Made by a program: the position numbers and the translations under genes. A DNA stretch of 64,000 nt, from positions 372,001 to 436,000 of the forward strand of contig JBAIAA010000818.1 of NCBI GenBank assembly GCA_037893245.1, in the 5' to 3' direction. Under the pieces are notes generated by a model. That model had not been told where the DNA came from and searched no databases. It was given only the letters and a program-made list of their open reading frames with translations. This DNA comes from Crossaster papposus. Taxonomy: Eukaryota > Echinodermata > Asteroidea > Velatida > Solasteridae. Below, one piece after another: positions 11,011-22,430 of this stretch (positions are counted from its first letter, which is position 1; every line of letters begins with the position of its first letter).

Positions 11011-14000
11011 TATAATTTGTTGCAGAATCCTTCAATATGTGACGTTTATGCCGAGCACGGTTATCAGACGTCTGTAGCTAAGTACTCCCCCAGTGGTTTC
11101 TACATAGCGTCTGGAGGTACGTTGTGTTGACAAGCCTTTTTGGTTTGTTTTAATGCAAGAGTTGCTGTACAGAAAATATTGATCAGCATTACGCCCAAAA
11201 AAATTAAGAAACAAACATTTAAAGATTTAGGACTGTGTTAAGAAGACATTTATAACCAACTGCAGTGTCATGGATAGAGGGCAGAGTTTGAATTGTAGTG
11301 AGGGATGTTTTGGGGTAAAAACTATGGGCCTTTTCGAATCGCTGGCTTTGTCTTCGTCTTCGCCTTCTGGTGTCTGTTTGTGCTCCAGAAACATTCAATC
11401 CGTCGGTATGAACCTAACAGTTGTCCGTTTGCTTCCATTTCGATTTGTTTCTCAGTGATTTGGAATTTGGAGCTGAAGCCAAAGCCAAAGTTTTAAAAAG
11501 GCCCTTGGAAGACAGCGAAATGAAACAGCGACAAGTCTGAATAAATCCTCGCCATCTGATTGGTCGGAGCAGGAGCGTGCAATGGAAGTTCTATTCACCG
11601 TTAAATGGAACCATTGAATAGAACTTTGTATTGCGGTGCGGCGGTGCCGTGCGATAGAATGAATAATGTATTCAGGTGTTGTATAACATCGACATTTCTG
11701 TTGTTCCCCTCTGTGGCAGATGTCACTGGTAAGCTGCGTATCTGGGACACCACCCAGAAGGAGCATATTCTGAAGTACGAGTACCAGCCAATCTCTGGCA
11801 AGATCAACGACATTGCTTGGGACTCAGAAAGCAAAAGAATCGCCGTGTGTGGACAGGGTCGGGAAAGGTGAGTGACAATCTACAAGCGAACTTGAATCCT
11901 CGATCCTGATTGGTCGATCCATGGCAACAAACACTGTATTGCATGACCTATATCAAACTCTGCGTGTGGCGCTGTTCTAACTCCGCGTATTGCGCAAAAT
12001 GGGAAACGCAGTGCAGCACAATCCATTGGACATTCAAAAGCTGCGCGTGAGAATCGACTGTTCAGTCGCCGCGAGAACGAGGATGATCCTAAAAAAGGAC
12101 TTTTCGAGCCGTGGCGTGAATGGTAGTAATAATAATGATGTGACTTCCACCAATCAAATGACAAGGATTTGTATGTGAGTTATATAATACTACCTTTAAT
12201 GATCAAGTATTTGAATATTCGATGTATTCGAAACAGCCCTAATGACCGCTATATCCAATAAGTATTATGAGTCGGTTTTTTTTTTAAATTCATAGGTTCG
12301 CTGCAGTCATCTTGTGGGATTCTGGCAGTAGCGTCGGCATTCTGAACGGGAATACTAAAAACTGCAATGCTATCGACATGAAGCCGACCCGCCCCTTCCG
12401 CCTTGTGACTGCCTCAGAAGATATGGCGGTAGCGTTCTACGAAGGGGTGCCCTACAAACTGAAGACAAGCCTCAGGGTAAGTGTAAAACTGTGTTCCCAT
12501 TTGACTGTGTACCACAACTTTTCTGTAGATTAAATTTGAAGAGAACGCGTGTTAGACTAACGAATCTCTGTCAACGTACTGCCACTGAAACTACCGGCTG
12601 AAAGTAGTCGCGAAGAGTTTCTGCTCAGCATCGGTTATTCTTTGACTAAAGACGAATGCGTTTGATTGATCGTGTACGTCGCGCATTCTTTTCACGCAGT
12701 CTTTGCAAATCTTTGCAAACGTCTTGGCGAAGTTGCTTTTCAGCGGTTTAACTTTTTTCTTATTTGGTATTGGTATTGTTTTATTTTTCCGCAGCCACTT
12801 GGGGAGCCAATCAGCGATCGCAGAACTGCGATTATCAACACGTACTACGCGCACGCAAAAATGTTCTTTGTGAAGCAGCGCTAATTAGATACGCAACACA
12901 GGCCAGCGCGACCGCTGAATGGTAGTTGACTGCGTGAAGATGCTATGCCTATATTCGAATGGTCGAATTAGCATGAAAAGGTCACGCCCATTTAAGTAGT
13001 TTGCAAAGACCATTGCGTGATTGAGGGAACTGATGGAAAACATGGGAGTCCAATGAAAACAGCTTCACCCAATAGAAGTACAGCGACTACGCGTAAACTG
13101 ATTTGCAGCTGTATTTTTCTGACCACCCAGCTCGGAGGCCACATGTTAACGCTGTTTATCAGTTTGCGCCGGAATTATTTTAACATCACTGAGCCAAGGC
13201 GCGGGATCATTTTTAACGAAACTCGATCCGAGGCAGGTTCAGGCCGATGGTCCAGGGAAGCACACACAGTCGTGAACCACAGGATCGACCAAGGATCGAT
13301 ATTGTGTTTTCCTTTATTCCTTTACTATACCCTAACCCCATTACTTAGCGCTTGCCCCAACGATCGAGGACTGAATTCGGACAAGCAAACCGTCCTTCGA
13401 GGATCCTTTGTTCCCTTTGTTCTCTTTTGTGTTTCGATCCTCGATCGTAATACGATACAAGAACACCCACGCATTTTCAGCCTTGCTCGCTGCTGACAGA
13501 CATTTCTGGCCTTGCTCGTGACGTGTTTCTGCGTCATCCGTTTTGAATTTGGGGAAAACTTTGCGTTTATATACGTCATCCGGCACCAACTGGTTAACCC
13601 TGATCTGCAAGTCCTCTATTACCTTTTTGCAATTTTTGTTCTACCGAATCCATGTATCACTAAAACCAGAGTTTTATCCTGTTTAAGTGGTTGACTATTC
13701 ACTGTAACACAACAGCAGGATTTTTCAAATGCCATTTTCCCCAAAATCAGTTTTACAACTTCAACTAAATTGGTCGTCTATATTTCCGTTACTGAACTAA
13801 ATAAATACCCCTTAATAATGTTATATACGTCCTCCAGCGCGAACTGGTTTAAAATGAACCGAGCCGACGTAACTCGTACTATATTCCCTAAATAGGTTCA
13901 CTCATACATACCCTTAACCCTTTTTCCTCACTCCAGGAGCACTCCAATTTCGTGAACACAACAAAATATTCCCCAGACGGTAATTTTTTTGTTTCCGGTG

Positions 14001-17000
14001 GCTCTGACCGAAAGGTAGGTCTGGATTTGATCCTTGCATCTCCGGCCAAGTTTGCATTGTGTGTGCGCTTGTGTTTAAAAGCTCTAGTATATTTTTTAAA
14101 AGCTGTAGTTCACCAACCAACATACTGTTGAAACGCTGGACTCTAAACTCCGTAAAATTACTCCTTCTGTGAAAAATTATTCATTCTGAAGAAAAAAATA
14201 AAAGAAGTTCATCTTCCAAAGATGCGTCTCAGAGACACATTTTTGGAGATTTCCCTCAGAAGTTGATTTGTGATCCACAAATGGTGCGCACACGCACAGA
14301 TACGCACACACGCATTAGTCAGTCAGTTCAATTTGCTCGTACATGTAGCAGTTTAAAAAAAAAATGCACCCCAAATGCCGATTGTGGTCGCAATTTAAAT
14401 TGTGACTCGGCAAATTTTGAATTAAAATTGAAATCTTTGAATAGTTTTATCTATAGTATATACCATTCACAAAGCTAAAAAAAAAATAAAAAAAAAAAAT
14501 CATCAGGTTGGATTTTGTTGGTTTTCTTTAGGTTTTCTTGTACTCGGGAAAAGAAGGTGAATTGGTAGCTGATTTTAAAGACGGGCAGAAGGACGAAGAC
14601 AACGCCCACAAAGGGGGTGTGTATTCGGTGAGTGTATTCATAAATACCAATATTGTCGTGGGTTCTTCTCTTTGAGAGTCGTGGGATACAGTGTTATTAA
14701 CCCTAACGTCCTAGGCATTAACTTTGGGCTAAAGAATACTACCGTACTACAGAATACTACCGTACTACAGAATACTACCGTACTACAGAATACTACCGTA
14801 CTACAGAATACTACCGTACTACAGAATTTAACTTTTGATTTTATCTGTAGCAATCAGACATGGGTCGGACTTCTCCGAAATCAGAACAACTGACACACCA
14901 AGTCTTACTTTTTCAGCTCGGGCAGTAACGCCAGTGAGCCGGTTGTAAATTTAGCCTCTCAGGTTGTATCATAAAATTGGGCCTGATCCCTGGTCACACG
15001 CATTCTGCTGTTTATGACTTCTGACTAGCGCCCTCGAACAAATATACTGACAATTTGGGAGACTGCCAACATAGGGCAAGATGGCTCAGTTGGTGGAGCG
15101 CCGGTCCGGAGGTCGCAGGTTCGAGTTCCGCCTTGCAAATTTCTTTGTTCTCTTTGAAACTGTTTGCTAAACTGTTGGTTTTTTGTTGTTTTGTTTTTAA
15201 GGTGTTTTTTAGTGCTGACAGTAAACAGCTCATTACTGCATCTGCCGATAAAACTGTCAAATTGTGGGATGTCGAATCACAGCAGCTCATCACGTAAGCG
15301 AAGAGATTTAAAATGCAGTTGTATACTGGTGTCCTTTGATGGCAAAACAGTCCAAAACAATTCTTGTAAGAAAACAAATCTATGAAAGTTGTTTATTGCA
15401 TGGCAGTGGTACATGCCAATGCACTCCAGCTGTGTGCATTGGAGGATTATTGTGCATTGTGCATTTGAGTATAAACGAGAGCAAGGGTTAAAGGTAGGAT
15501 ACACCATTGGTAATTGCTTGAATTATCATGAATGGGTAGATTTGGAGGGTTGTATTGTATAGTAAATATCGTTTAACTGACCTGTCCGAAGTTTTACAAT
15601 CATGGATGCCGAGGAAAGCACGAAAAACAGCGTTTTCACCGGCGTCGACCGTTTATTCTTATGTTATCTTTCTTTTTCGCGCTCGCCGTCCGACGATCGC
15701 GAATTTTTCTTTATAAATTTATATTTTTCGGAATAATTACAGGATATCTAGCGCAATCATTTTGCTGGGTGCCTGCAATCATTATTTACTTTCAAATGAG
15801 TATGATATTTCTTAATAATTCGGTAGTAAATATTTTCGATATTTGCAAATGGTGTATACTACCTTTAAAATAGAGACTTTGTGTAATGTGCCTTCACCGA
15901 GTGCAGTCTTAAATTGAGTGACGATAAATGACTAACTCACTCACAGACCGTTTGGGTACCGGGCCTGGTAAGCCAATTCCTTTCACTCTACTCGGTGTTC
16001 AGCCAGCAGTCACCTGGTTACTGATGAGGAAGTCACTATGAACTACCTTGTGTAGCGGTTCTTGTTGTAATTATCAAGGCACTCAAGGTAATCTAACCTG
16101 GTGTTCCCTTCGCCTTGCTCTATTGTTACAATAATCCACGAGAAAATTTGGCGAAGAAAAAGACAAACATTTATGATAGCCAGACCTTTCCATTCATAGC
16201 TCGCCTCTCTACCAGCTAGGCTAATTGGCGAGTTGGTTGAGGACAGCCGTTCTTTGCAGTTTTTTAATGTAGCCGATTTGCCATTGTTCTTTCTCATGAT
16301 TATACATTCACGCACAACCCAGCTGCTGAAAAAAAATATATCGCGAACCGCTACGCGGGTTAGTATCAAGTGTCTTCCGGTTATTGAATCATGACACCCG
16401 ATCAGTCCCATATACGTATCTCACAACTCGAACCAAAGGCATCTTATTGTTTATTATCGGGCCAGGTTGCTGAGATGAACTGTGAAGAGGGAGAGGAATG
16501 TTTACTTCTTTGCGTTCCAATGTTCACCTACTATAATGATTAGTACCTTACAGATTGGTTCCTTTGTGGTGAGTCAGAGTGTGAGGCGTGAGTCTGGTTG
16601 AGTTAATCCTGCCCGATTGGGTTAGTCCAAAGTCCCAATCCCTTTGACTTACCAGGCGGGCTAGACCCTGAACGGTCGATCTCGGAAGGTATTGTTATTT
16701 GATTGTCTGCATTACGGTGGAAGCATACAAAAGTATTGAAAAGGCCTCACCAGAACCCTCCCTCTAACTTCTCATTTTTGGGTGGTTTTTACTATACCTC
16801 AGGACCTTTACGTTGGGCCAGGCAACTGAGGATCAACAGCTTTCTCTGCTGTGGCAAGGAGATTACATCCTGTCCACTTCCCTCTCGGGTTACATCAACT
16901 ACCTGGACAAGAACAACCCCGACACCCCGCTGCGCATTCTCAGGGTGAATGGAATCAAGATTATATTATCATTGTTATTATTTATTCTTTCTGGTAATGA

Positions 17001-20000
17001 AACCAAGGATCCATCAAAAGTGATGCTCAGGCATTGTAGCTCGTAAGCCTGAAAAAAACCTGTAGAGAAAAGACAGTGAGAAGAAGGTACAGTTTTAGAG
17101 TAGCAGTCTTGATCGTAGCACCACCTTAAACAAAAAATGTAGTAGCTTGTGTTTTAAAATTTCTTAGAATTAAACAATACCTTTGAAATCGGCATCTAAA
17201 AACCTTGCATTACAATGATTAGTATTTTCTCTATGTAGGGTCACAACAAGAATATCTCAACGATGACCCTGTCTAGCGACACCCAGTCCATTTATGCAGC
17301 AAGCCTGGACAACAAACTTCATATCCTCTTTAAAAATTAAAACCATTAGAATCTGTTCTATATTGTTTTTCATGGCAGTACAGGGATAAACGGGCAGGGT
17401 GCAATTTGGGCAGTACAGGGCGCATCTTGGGCGGTACAGGGGCATAATGCAGTCAGCTAGCTATTTCAGCTTCCACAGACCTACAGTCAGATTCACTGCG
17501 CATCTTGGTACACACGTCACAAATTGTATGGCTCTGCTAACCACAAAAGACTAAGTGCATTCCTTGCTTACAGTTGCCATTTTGGGCCAAATTTCATGGC
17601 CCTCTTACTGTAGCAGAAAATTATGTGCTTACGGTAAGCGTTTATCACGGGCTAGCAGGGATTTTTGCGCATGTGTACATCCCGTAACTAAGGATTCTGT
17701 GCTTGCAGGGTTAGCACAGATTTTTTTTACTGCCAGTGCAGTTAGCGCAAAATGTCGTTAAGCAGAGCCATGAAATTTGGTCCAGTTAAAAAAAAAGTGA
17801 ATCCAGTAAGCACAGAATCGTATCAGTTGCGAGAAGCATGCATAGGCATCAATCAAAAATTGCTTACTAAACCCTGCAATACGCTTTATCATAAGCAAGG
17901 ATTTTTCTGCAATAAAAAAACAAATGCTACAGAAACACAAAGTGTGAGTCTACGTCTTGGTGAAGGGAAAACAACAAATGGCCGCTGTATTATATATTAA
18001 ATATTAAATATTTTTCGCTAAGCTCTCATTTTTTCAAGTCTTCTGATGAGAGACTTGAGTTAAGTCATATGTCTGCAGTGACCCAACAATTGTGACTCGA
18101 GTCGGACTCGAGTCGAGTCATTGACTCGAGTCATTAAAACTCTGGATTGTGCCTTGACTGTAACACTGTGCTGGGATGCCGACACCAGTGAGTGTGACAT
18201 TGTCAAGGGTAACGCCCACACCTCCATGGTGACGGCCATGAGTACCGATGGAAACACAGTGGCTTCCATCGGCATGGACGACAAGATCCGGTTTGTTGAC
18301 ACGGAAGCGAAGGCGTTCACGTGAGTAAAAAACAATCTATTGAAAGGTCCACCGTTTGCTCAAAACCTCAAAAGTCAGACTTTTGAAGAATTTAGAAATT
18401 ACATGCTTGGATTCTGCAGATAAAGAGCTTTCCAATGGTATACATTATTAAGGGGTACTTATTTAGTTCAGTAACGGAAATATAGATGACCAATTTAGTT
18501 GAAGTTGTGAAACTGATTCTTGGGAAAATGACATTTGAAAAATCTGTGCTTCCCTGCACTATCGGCCTGAACCCGCTTCGGATCGAGTTTCGTTAAAATT
18601 AATCCCAACCCTCGGCTCGGTGATGTTAAAATAATCCTGGCGCGAACTACTTGAAAACAAAAATGTGAACAAATTTGTACTTTGTCCCACTGTGGAGTCT
18701 CATGATCTGGAGCATTGAATTTGTAATCTTAAAGCTGCAGGTTGTGGGTTCGAGTCCGGCCTTGGACTATGGTGCGTGTGCCCTTTGGCAAGGCACTTTG
18801 TCAATCATTGCTTCTCTGCACCCAGGAGTAAATGGGTACCTGTAAGGGCAGAAATGGTTATTGTGGTTAATTTAGCTGCTTTGGGCCAAAATGGCAGCAT
18901 CGCGCTGTATACTCCCCAGGGAGCTGAGATGGTATTTGGAATGTTTCATGTGCCCAATGACCGGGGTTATAATGTAAAGCTCATTGATACCGTTGGTGAT
19001 AAAGCGCACTATAAGCACAGCACATTATTATTAATATTACTGCAAAAATGACAATTTCCAACAATAGGTTTATTTTGTGGTGCCTATTTGAATATTTATT
19101 CCTGATATTTGTCTTGGATGCTAAACAGAATTGGACAAGTTTTGCACCGTTCAAACATTAGTTTTTCCTTAGAAAATTTGCATTTCATTGGCAAATTTAG
19201 GACTCCGATGTAACACAGTGTCTTGTTTACTTGTTGTTGTCGTGTTGCCAGTTTGACTGTACAAACCTCTGCGTACTACTAACTGACCGCAAAATGGAAC
19301 CGTACATATTTTTTATATGTTTTTTTTTATAAGGTTATTGTAGATGAATTACAAGAGATAGGTTACAAAATATGGTGAAATGACCCCAAAGTAGAAATGT
19401 TTGTTTTGTATCTACTGCAGTGACGAGGTGATTGGACTGGACAAACAGCCGCTGAGTATAAGCACCAAGGGAGATCTGATGGCGGTTGGCACAGTCGGAG
19501 ATGTAAGTCTAAATTCTTAACAACCTAGGGAGCCTCGTGCAGCCATCTCCAATTGTCAAATAATGGCTTGACTGTCTCTTGTACTTCCCAACCCGCCACA
19601 GATTTGCCTGTTCAAGAATAAGGCTCAAGTTTGCACGGAGACGATCGGCTACGAAGCCAAGGCGGTCCACTTGAGTTCCACGGGGAACTTCTTAGCTGTT
19701 GGCGGAAGCGTAAGTGTTCCCTGTAAATAGTTTCTGTGATTCCCTAATAATTACACCGAGATCCTTCAAAATCTAAATTTTTTGGTGGATGGAACGCTTG
19801 GAATTTTATTTGTACAAAGTTAGAACTTTATTTTTTTAATTTGTAGCAAATTTTATTTTTTCTAATTTGTAGCAAATTTTAAGGGCAGAATGTAAAATTT
19901 GATGAGTTTTCCTGAGGTACCCCCTAAAACCCTATTTCAGCCAGTTTTAATTTTGCATTCTCACGTAACATACCTGGCTTAGCCAATAAGTGTGGCTTTG

Positions 20001-21505
20001 CCGAATTTACATGTATTAATTCTTCTGGTAATGAAACCAAGGATCCCTCAAAAGCACCCAAGGCACTGTAGCTAGTAAGCCAGGAGAAACCTGTAGAGAG
20101 AAGACAGTGAGAAGAAGGTACAGTTTTAGAGGTGGAAGGGAAACCCCAGACGAATATCCTGGGGGACACCCACGGAATCAGGCAGGAACTGAAAACCCAA
20201 TTCACATATTGGCCCAGGCCGGATTCGAACCCGGGTCACAGTGGTGGAAGGCGAGGAAAGAACTGCCACGCCAACCTGACTCCCCCCAATCATCAACAAT
20301 CAGCGGTCTCGAGGAGGCGGTGAATAAAGTAATGAAAAGCAAGGTGGACATTGTTCCCCTCAACTTTTTCTCACTTAGATTCGCTCCTTTTTTCTTTTCT
20401 TTTTTCACTGGCAGGACAGCAAATTGCACATTTTTGACGTTTCCGATGACAAACTCAAGGAGATAGATCAGCTGACTACGAGACACCCCATCTCCACTGT
20501 GCAGTTTTCCAGCGACGCGGAGTACCTGGCCTGCACAGCCGAGAAGGCCATCCTGTTGTGGAAAGTCGAGGGCTTTCAGGTGAGCTGATCGACCTGTTTC
20601 ACATCAAAATTACAAAATATTACTAGTAGTAAAAATATAGTTTGCAGTACTCTCACCTACTTGTGTGCAATAACTGTAGTAATTTGTAGCATTTAGTACT
20701 TCCCCCTAAATATTGTAAGTAGTAATATGCAATACTAAAAGTTGCTTGGTGCAGATAGGTACATCTGAACCAATTGTACTCGGCAAGCAGAAAGACCAAT
20801 GCTAAATATTCATGTGCATTCATCGTACACTCTCTTGGCCTTTGTCTTTGTAGCCAATGAAAAACTCTTGGGGTTCCCATGGTGCCCGTATCACATCGCT
20901 CCAATGGAATCCTGAGAATAAACGCTTGGCCACAAGCGGGATTGACAGCGCCATCGGGGTGTGGGATGTCGACAACCTAAACGCCGGCAACATGATCAGG
21001 CGTAATTACTTTCCATTTTTTCTTCCTGGAAGAATTTGTTTTCGTCAAATTTATTGTCTTGCATTTACTATTTGTCTGTCTGAAAACTTGATAATTTCCG
21101 GACGTCTGTACATTGCTCTGTTTCTTCAAAATAGCGGCGGGGCCCAGGCCCTTAAACTGCAAGGGAAACGGCCGGCCTTGCGGGACCCATTTAGACAGGG
21201 TGCCGTGTGTCTAGGGGATCCTTCGTGGCCCGCCTTCCACAGAGTGATTGAGGCATCATTCACTTTGTAGATCGAGCCAGCGCTCTAGTAATTTAATATA
21301 GCTCTATGCATTTAACTGAAATATCAAAACTGTTTATTGCGTGTGGCATATTTGACTGAAATTTGTCCCTATTTTGTCCCTTTTTTGTGTGTGTGGCATG
21401 CCAGATGCCCATCAAAAATCGGTCATCACCGCCCTCGCATGGCGAGACAACACCACCATCGTGTCAGCGGCGCAAGACAAGTGCATCATGCAGTGGACGG
21501 TCTAG
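9749..21505 (+). CDS. WDR1: WD repeat-containing protein 1 / actin-interacting protein 1
   Basis: WDR1 (AIP1) binds cofilin-decorated actin filaments and promotes their severing and disassembly in the cytoplasm. I rebuilt sixteen coding exons: 9749-9770, 10494-10615, 11026-11116, 11720-11867, 12296-12476, 13937-14014, 14532-14627, 15202-15293, 16803-16944, 17239-17320, 18167-18320, 19421-19502, 19602-19709, 20415-20579, 20854-21001, 21405-21505. All phases agree and the sum is 604 codons with stop, giving 603 residues; the vertebrate protein has 606. The product follows the family end to end, for example [50 protein letters not shown] and a final MQWTV. Fourteen introns are GT-AG (the exon 15 donor GTAATT is weak). 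Intron 10 is AT-AC (see separate entry). Introns carry SINEs, TTAA elements and tandem repeats. The ATG context AAAGATGCC and the short first exon fit the start. Confidence 0.96.
10680..10822. repeat. C-rich minisatellite in WDR1 intron 2
   Basis: About 140 bp of imperfect tandem units such as CCTTATCCCCACCCCATCCC and CTATCCACCCCCATCC. The minus strand carries many G-runs of three to five separated by short loops, which suits G-quadruplex formation; the plus strand suits an i-motif. It starts 65 bp past the exon 2 donor. Confidence 0.85.
10964..11004. repeat. (ATTG)n microsatellite before WDR1 exon 3
   Basis: About ten copies of ATTG end roughly 20 bp upstream of the exon 3 acceptor at 11025. 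The tract lies where the branch point and pyrimidine tract would normally be. Length variation could therefore affect splicing of exon 3. Confidence 0.85.
13155..13597. repeat. TTAA-type inverted-repeat element, family B, interrupted copy
   Basis: It lies in WDR1 intron 5. The ends are degraded versions of CCAGTTCGCGCCGG and its inverse, followed by GGTTAA. Left and right parts match the 234-bp copy at 41991-42224. Relative to that copy, about 200 bp (roughly 13265-13462) is extra, and it begins and ends near AACACACAG/GAACACCCACG, as expected for a nested insertion. The insert ends in inverted GATCG-rich sequence. Confidence 0.7.
13717..13853. repeat. Dispersed repeat related to family B (WDR1 intron 5)
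   Basis: This segment, with the blocks TTTTTCAAATGCCATTTTCCC and GTCTATATTTCCGTTACTGAAC, is found inverted at 18449-18655 in intron 11. Both copies lie beside GCGCGAACT ends of family B. It looks like a longer or chimeric member of the TTAA family. Confidence 0.6.
14732..14827. repeat. 18-bp tandem repeat, about five copies (WDR1 intron 7)
   Basis: The unit AGAATACTACCGTACTAC is repeated about five times with almost no divergence. Its period of 18 keeps one frame open on each strand and creates short spurious open frames. The near identity points to recent expansion. Confidence 0.95.
14947..15139 (+). repeat. tRNA-derived SINE, family S3 (WDR1 intron 7)
   Basis: The right part reads as a tRNA-like unit: AGATGGCTCAGTTGGTGGAGC (A-box region) and GGTTCGAGTTCC (B box). 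The segment before it (CCTGGTCACACG, TTTATGACTTCTGACTAGCGC, GGAGACTGCCAACATAGGGC) is matched in inverse orientation at 39160-39305. The element ends about 60 bp before the exon 8 acceptor. Confidence 0.75.
15488..15868. repeat. Short inverted-repeat element, family A (copy 3, WDR1 intron 8)
   Basis: It begins TTAAAGGTAGGATACACCA and ends GGTGTATACTACCTTTAA, giving near-perfect terminal inverted repeats. It has the full set of family blocks (GACCTGTCCGAAGTTTTAC, ATCATGGATGCCGAGG, GGATATCTAGCGCAATC, TTCTTAATAATTCGGTAG) and can serve as a reference copy of about 380 bp. Confidence 0.85.
16989..17100 (-). repeat. tRNA-derived SINE, family S2, truncated (WDR1 intron 9)
   Basis: About 110 bp matching the body of the longer copy at 20024-20290, sharing GGTAATGAAACCAAGGATCC, AAACCTGTAGAGA and AAGACAGTGAGAAGAAGG. 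The tRNA-like head is missing. Orientation is taken from the B box in the longer copy. Confidence 0.75.
17521..17783. repeat. Inverted-repeat element, family C-like (WDR1 intron 10)
   Basis: The left end ATGGCTCTGCTAACCACAAAA and the right end, inverted (CCAAATTTCATGGCTCTGCT), form imperfect terminal repeats. A second CCAAATTTCATGG block occurs inside at 17585. The ends resemble the family at 21977-22215. The element lies in the U12-type intron. Confidence 0.55.
18090..18140. repeat. Palindromic ACTCGAGT cluster near the U12 intron 3' end
   Basis: The self-complementary core ACTCGAGT is reiterated about four times within 50 bp (GACTCGAGTCGGACTCGAGT and so on). It ends some 25 bp before the U12 branch site, and the transcript could form compact hairpins there. 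Confidence 0.7.
18686..19036 (+). repeat. tRNA-derived SINE, family S1 (WDR1 intron 11)
   Basis: A tRNA-like head has GATCTGGAGCATTG and the B box GGTTCGAGTCCGG. The body matches 7797-8178 in inverse orientation (for example AATGGGTACCTGTAAGGGCA and ACTCCCCAGGGAGCTGAG). The tail is ATTATTATTAATATTA. It lies directly beyond the family B fragment that ends near 18655. Confidence 0.82.
20024..20290 (-). repeat. tRNA-derived SINE, family S2 (WDR1 intron 13)
   Basis: On the minus strand the head begins near 20290 with TCAGGTTGGCGTGGCAGTTC (A-box region) and CGGGTTCGAATCCGGCC (B box). The body continues to about 20024 and ends TTTCATTACCAG. The body is shared with the headless copy at 16989-17100. 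Confidence 0.75.
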
Positions 21506-21976
21506 ACGACTTGGGGTCAAAGGTCATACCCGGGGAGGTCGGGTCAAAATTCATCATAGAAAGGAGCATGGCACACAGGCAGGACAAATTCACAGGGAAT
21601 ACTACTAGTAGTTTTTGCTCCAGACCCTGTTTTGTAAATCAGTCAGGGTCATTTCACACCGAGAATACTAAACCACGTTTTAGTTATTTGTCGGTGCGAA
21701 AGGACCACTAATTTTACTTAGTAAAATCGGGTCTGGAGCTAAAACTACTAGCTCAATTCAAGATATCTTGGTATAATTTTTTCTTATCGAAAGATTCTCG
21801 TTCCATTGGTATTGGTAGTTTTGGCCTCAGGGTAGTGGAAGTATGCTTGTCCGTTCAGATATTTTTGTTCGTTTTTACGGGGCGGGCCACCCTGTACAGT
21901 CCAGGTCAAAGGTTACTCGGGATGTAATATGATGCTGATGTGATATAACGCGCGCTGTTACGCAAACATTCATTCT

Positions 21977-22215
21977 GGGGCCAATTTCACGGAGCTGCTA
22001 AGCACAAAAATTTGCTTAGTACAAAAATTTCTTACTCATTAAAAACAAGTTATCAACCAAAATTCTACGTGTTTTTTATGCTAAGCAAAAAACCAGCTGA
22101 TTATCAAAAACAATAAAGATCACGTGAAAATTTGGTATGTAACCTTGTTTTTACCAAGGACAAATGTTCATGCTAAGCAAAATTTTGTGCTTAGCAGCTC
22201 CATGAAATTGGCCCC
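21977..22215. repeat. Inverted-repeat element, family C (in presumed WDR1 3' UTR)
   Basis: It is 239 bp with termini of about 33 bp: GGGGCCAATTTCACGGAGCT at the left and AGCTCCATGAAATTGGCCCC at the right, each followed inward by GCTAAGCACAAAA or its inverse. It has no coding capacity. A second, weaker copy is at 24541-24708. If the signal at 22425 is used, this element is part of the WDR1 mRNA and would fold as a hairpin. Confidence 0.85.
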
Positions 22216-22424
22216 TGATTGTAATTAACACCTCGTGCGATTGCCTCCTTCGCATTTTATTATCCCGATTGACCTGTGACCTTGTGCACATGCGAAATTG
22301 AAACACTGAACTGCTATAAGTATGCCTCAAAGATGCCTTAAAAATTGTAATCTTATGCATGACCTTTAACGGAACAAAATGCGAGTTATATGTATGTTTT
22401 ATACACTTCTTCCAGACTATAGAT

Positions 22425-22430
22425 AATAAA
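22425..22430 (+). terminator. Candidate polyadenylation signal of WDR1
   Basis: AATAAA lies about 920 bp after the WDR1 stop codon and is followed by a GT/T-rich stretch. An earlier AATAAA occurs inside the family C element near 22110, so usage is uncertain. Confidence 0.4.

Larger units (their letters stand above)
17321..18166 (+). other. U12-type AT-AC intron in WDR1 (intron 10)
   Basis: After the C at 17320 the intron starts ATATCCTCTT, close to the U12 donor consensus ATATCCTTT, and it ends AACAC before the exon at 18167. CCTTGAC at 18152-18158 matches the U12 branch-site core CCTTRAC, with the branch A at 18157, ten bases from the exon. No GT donor precedes the in-frame TAA at 17338-17340. 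The join gives Leu (C plus TG) and places SLDNKLLCWD in gap-free register with the vertebrate WDR1 blade. The minor (U12) spliceosome is therefore the expected machinery. Confidence 0.85.

Noticed and set aside
15078-15139. Possible functional tRNA gene (A and B boxes present)
   Set aside because: The cloverleaf arms do not pair convincingly, and the segment is part of a repeated element also found at 39160-39305, so it is a SINE head.
15012-15377. 121-codon minus-strand frame with a [17 protein letters not shown]-like stretch
   Set aside because: This is the usual translation of a tRNA-derived SINE head, here family S3, and it overlaps WDR1 exon 8 in antisense.
17321-17340. WDR1 exon 10 ending at the in-frame TAA, making a truncated isoform or broken gene
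   Set aside because: The downstream exons continue the protein in perfect register when the AT-AC intron is removed, so a break is not needed to explain the sequence.
20211-20290. Possible tRNA gene on the minus strand with GGTTCGAATCC
   Set aside because: It lacks a convincing acceptor stem and is joined to the family S2 body, so it is treated as a SINE.
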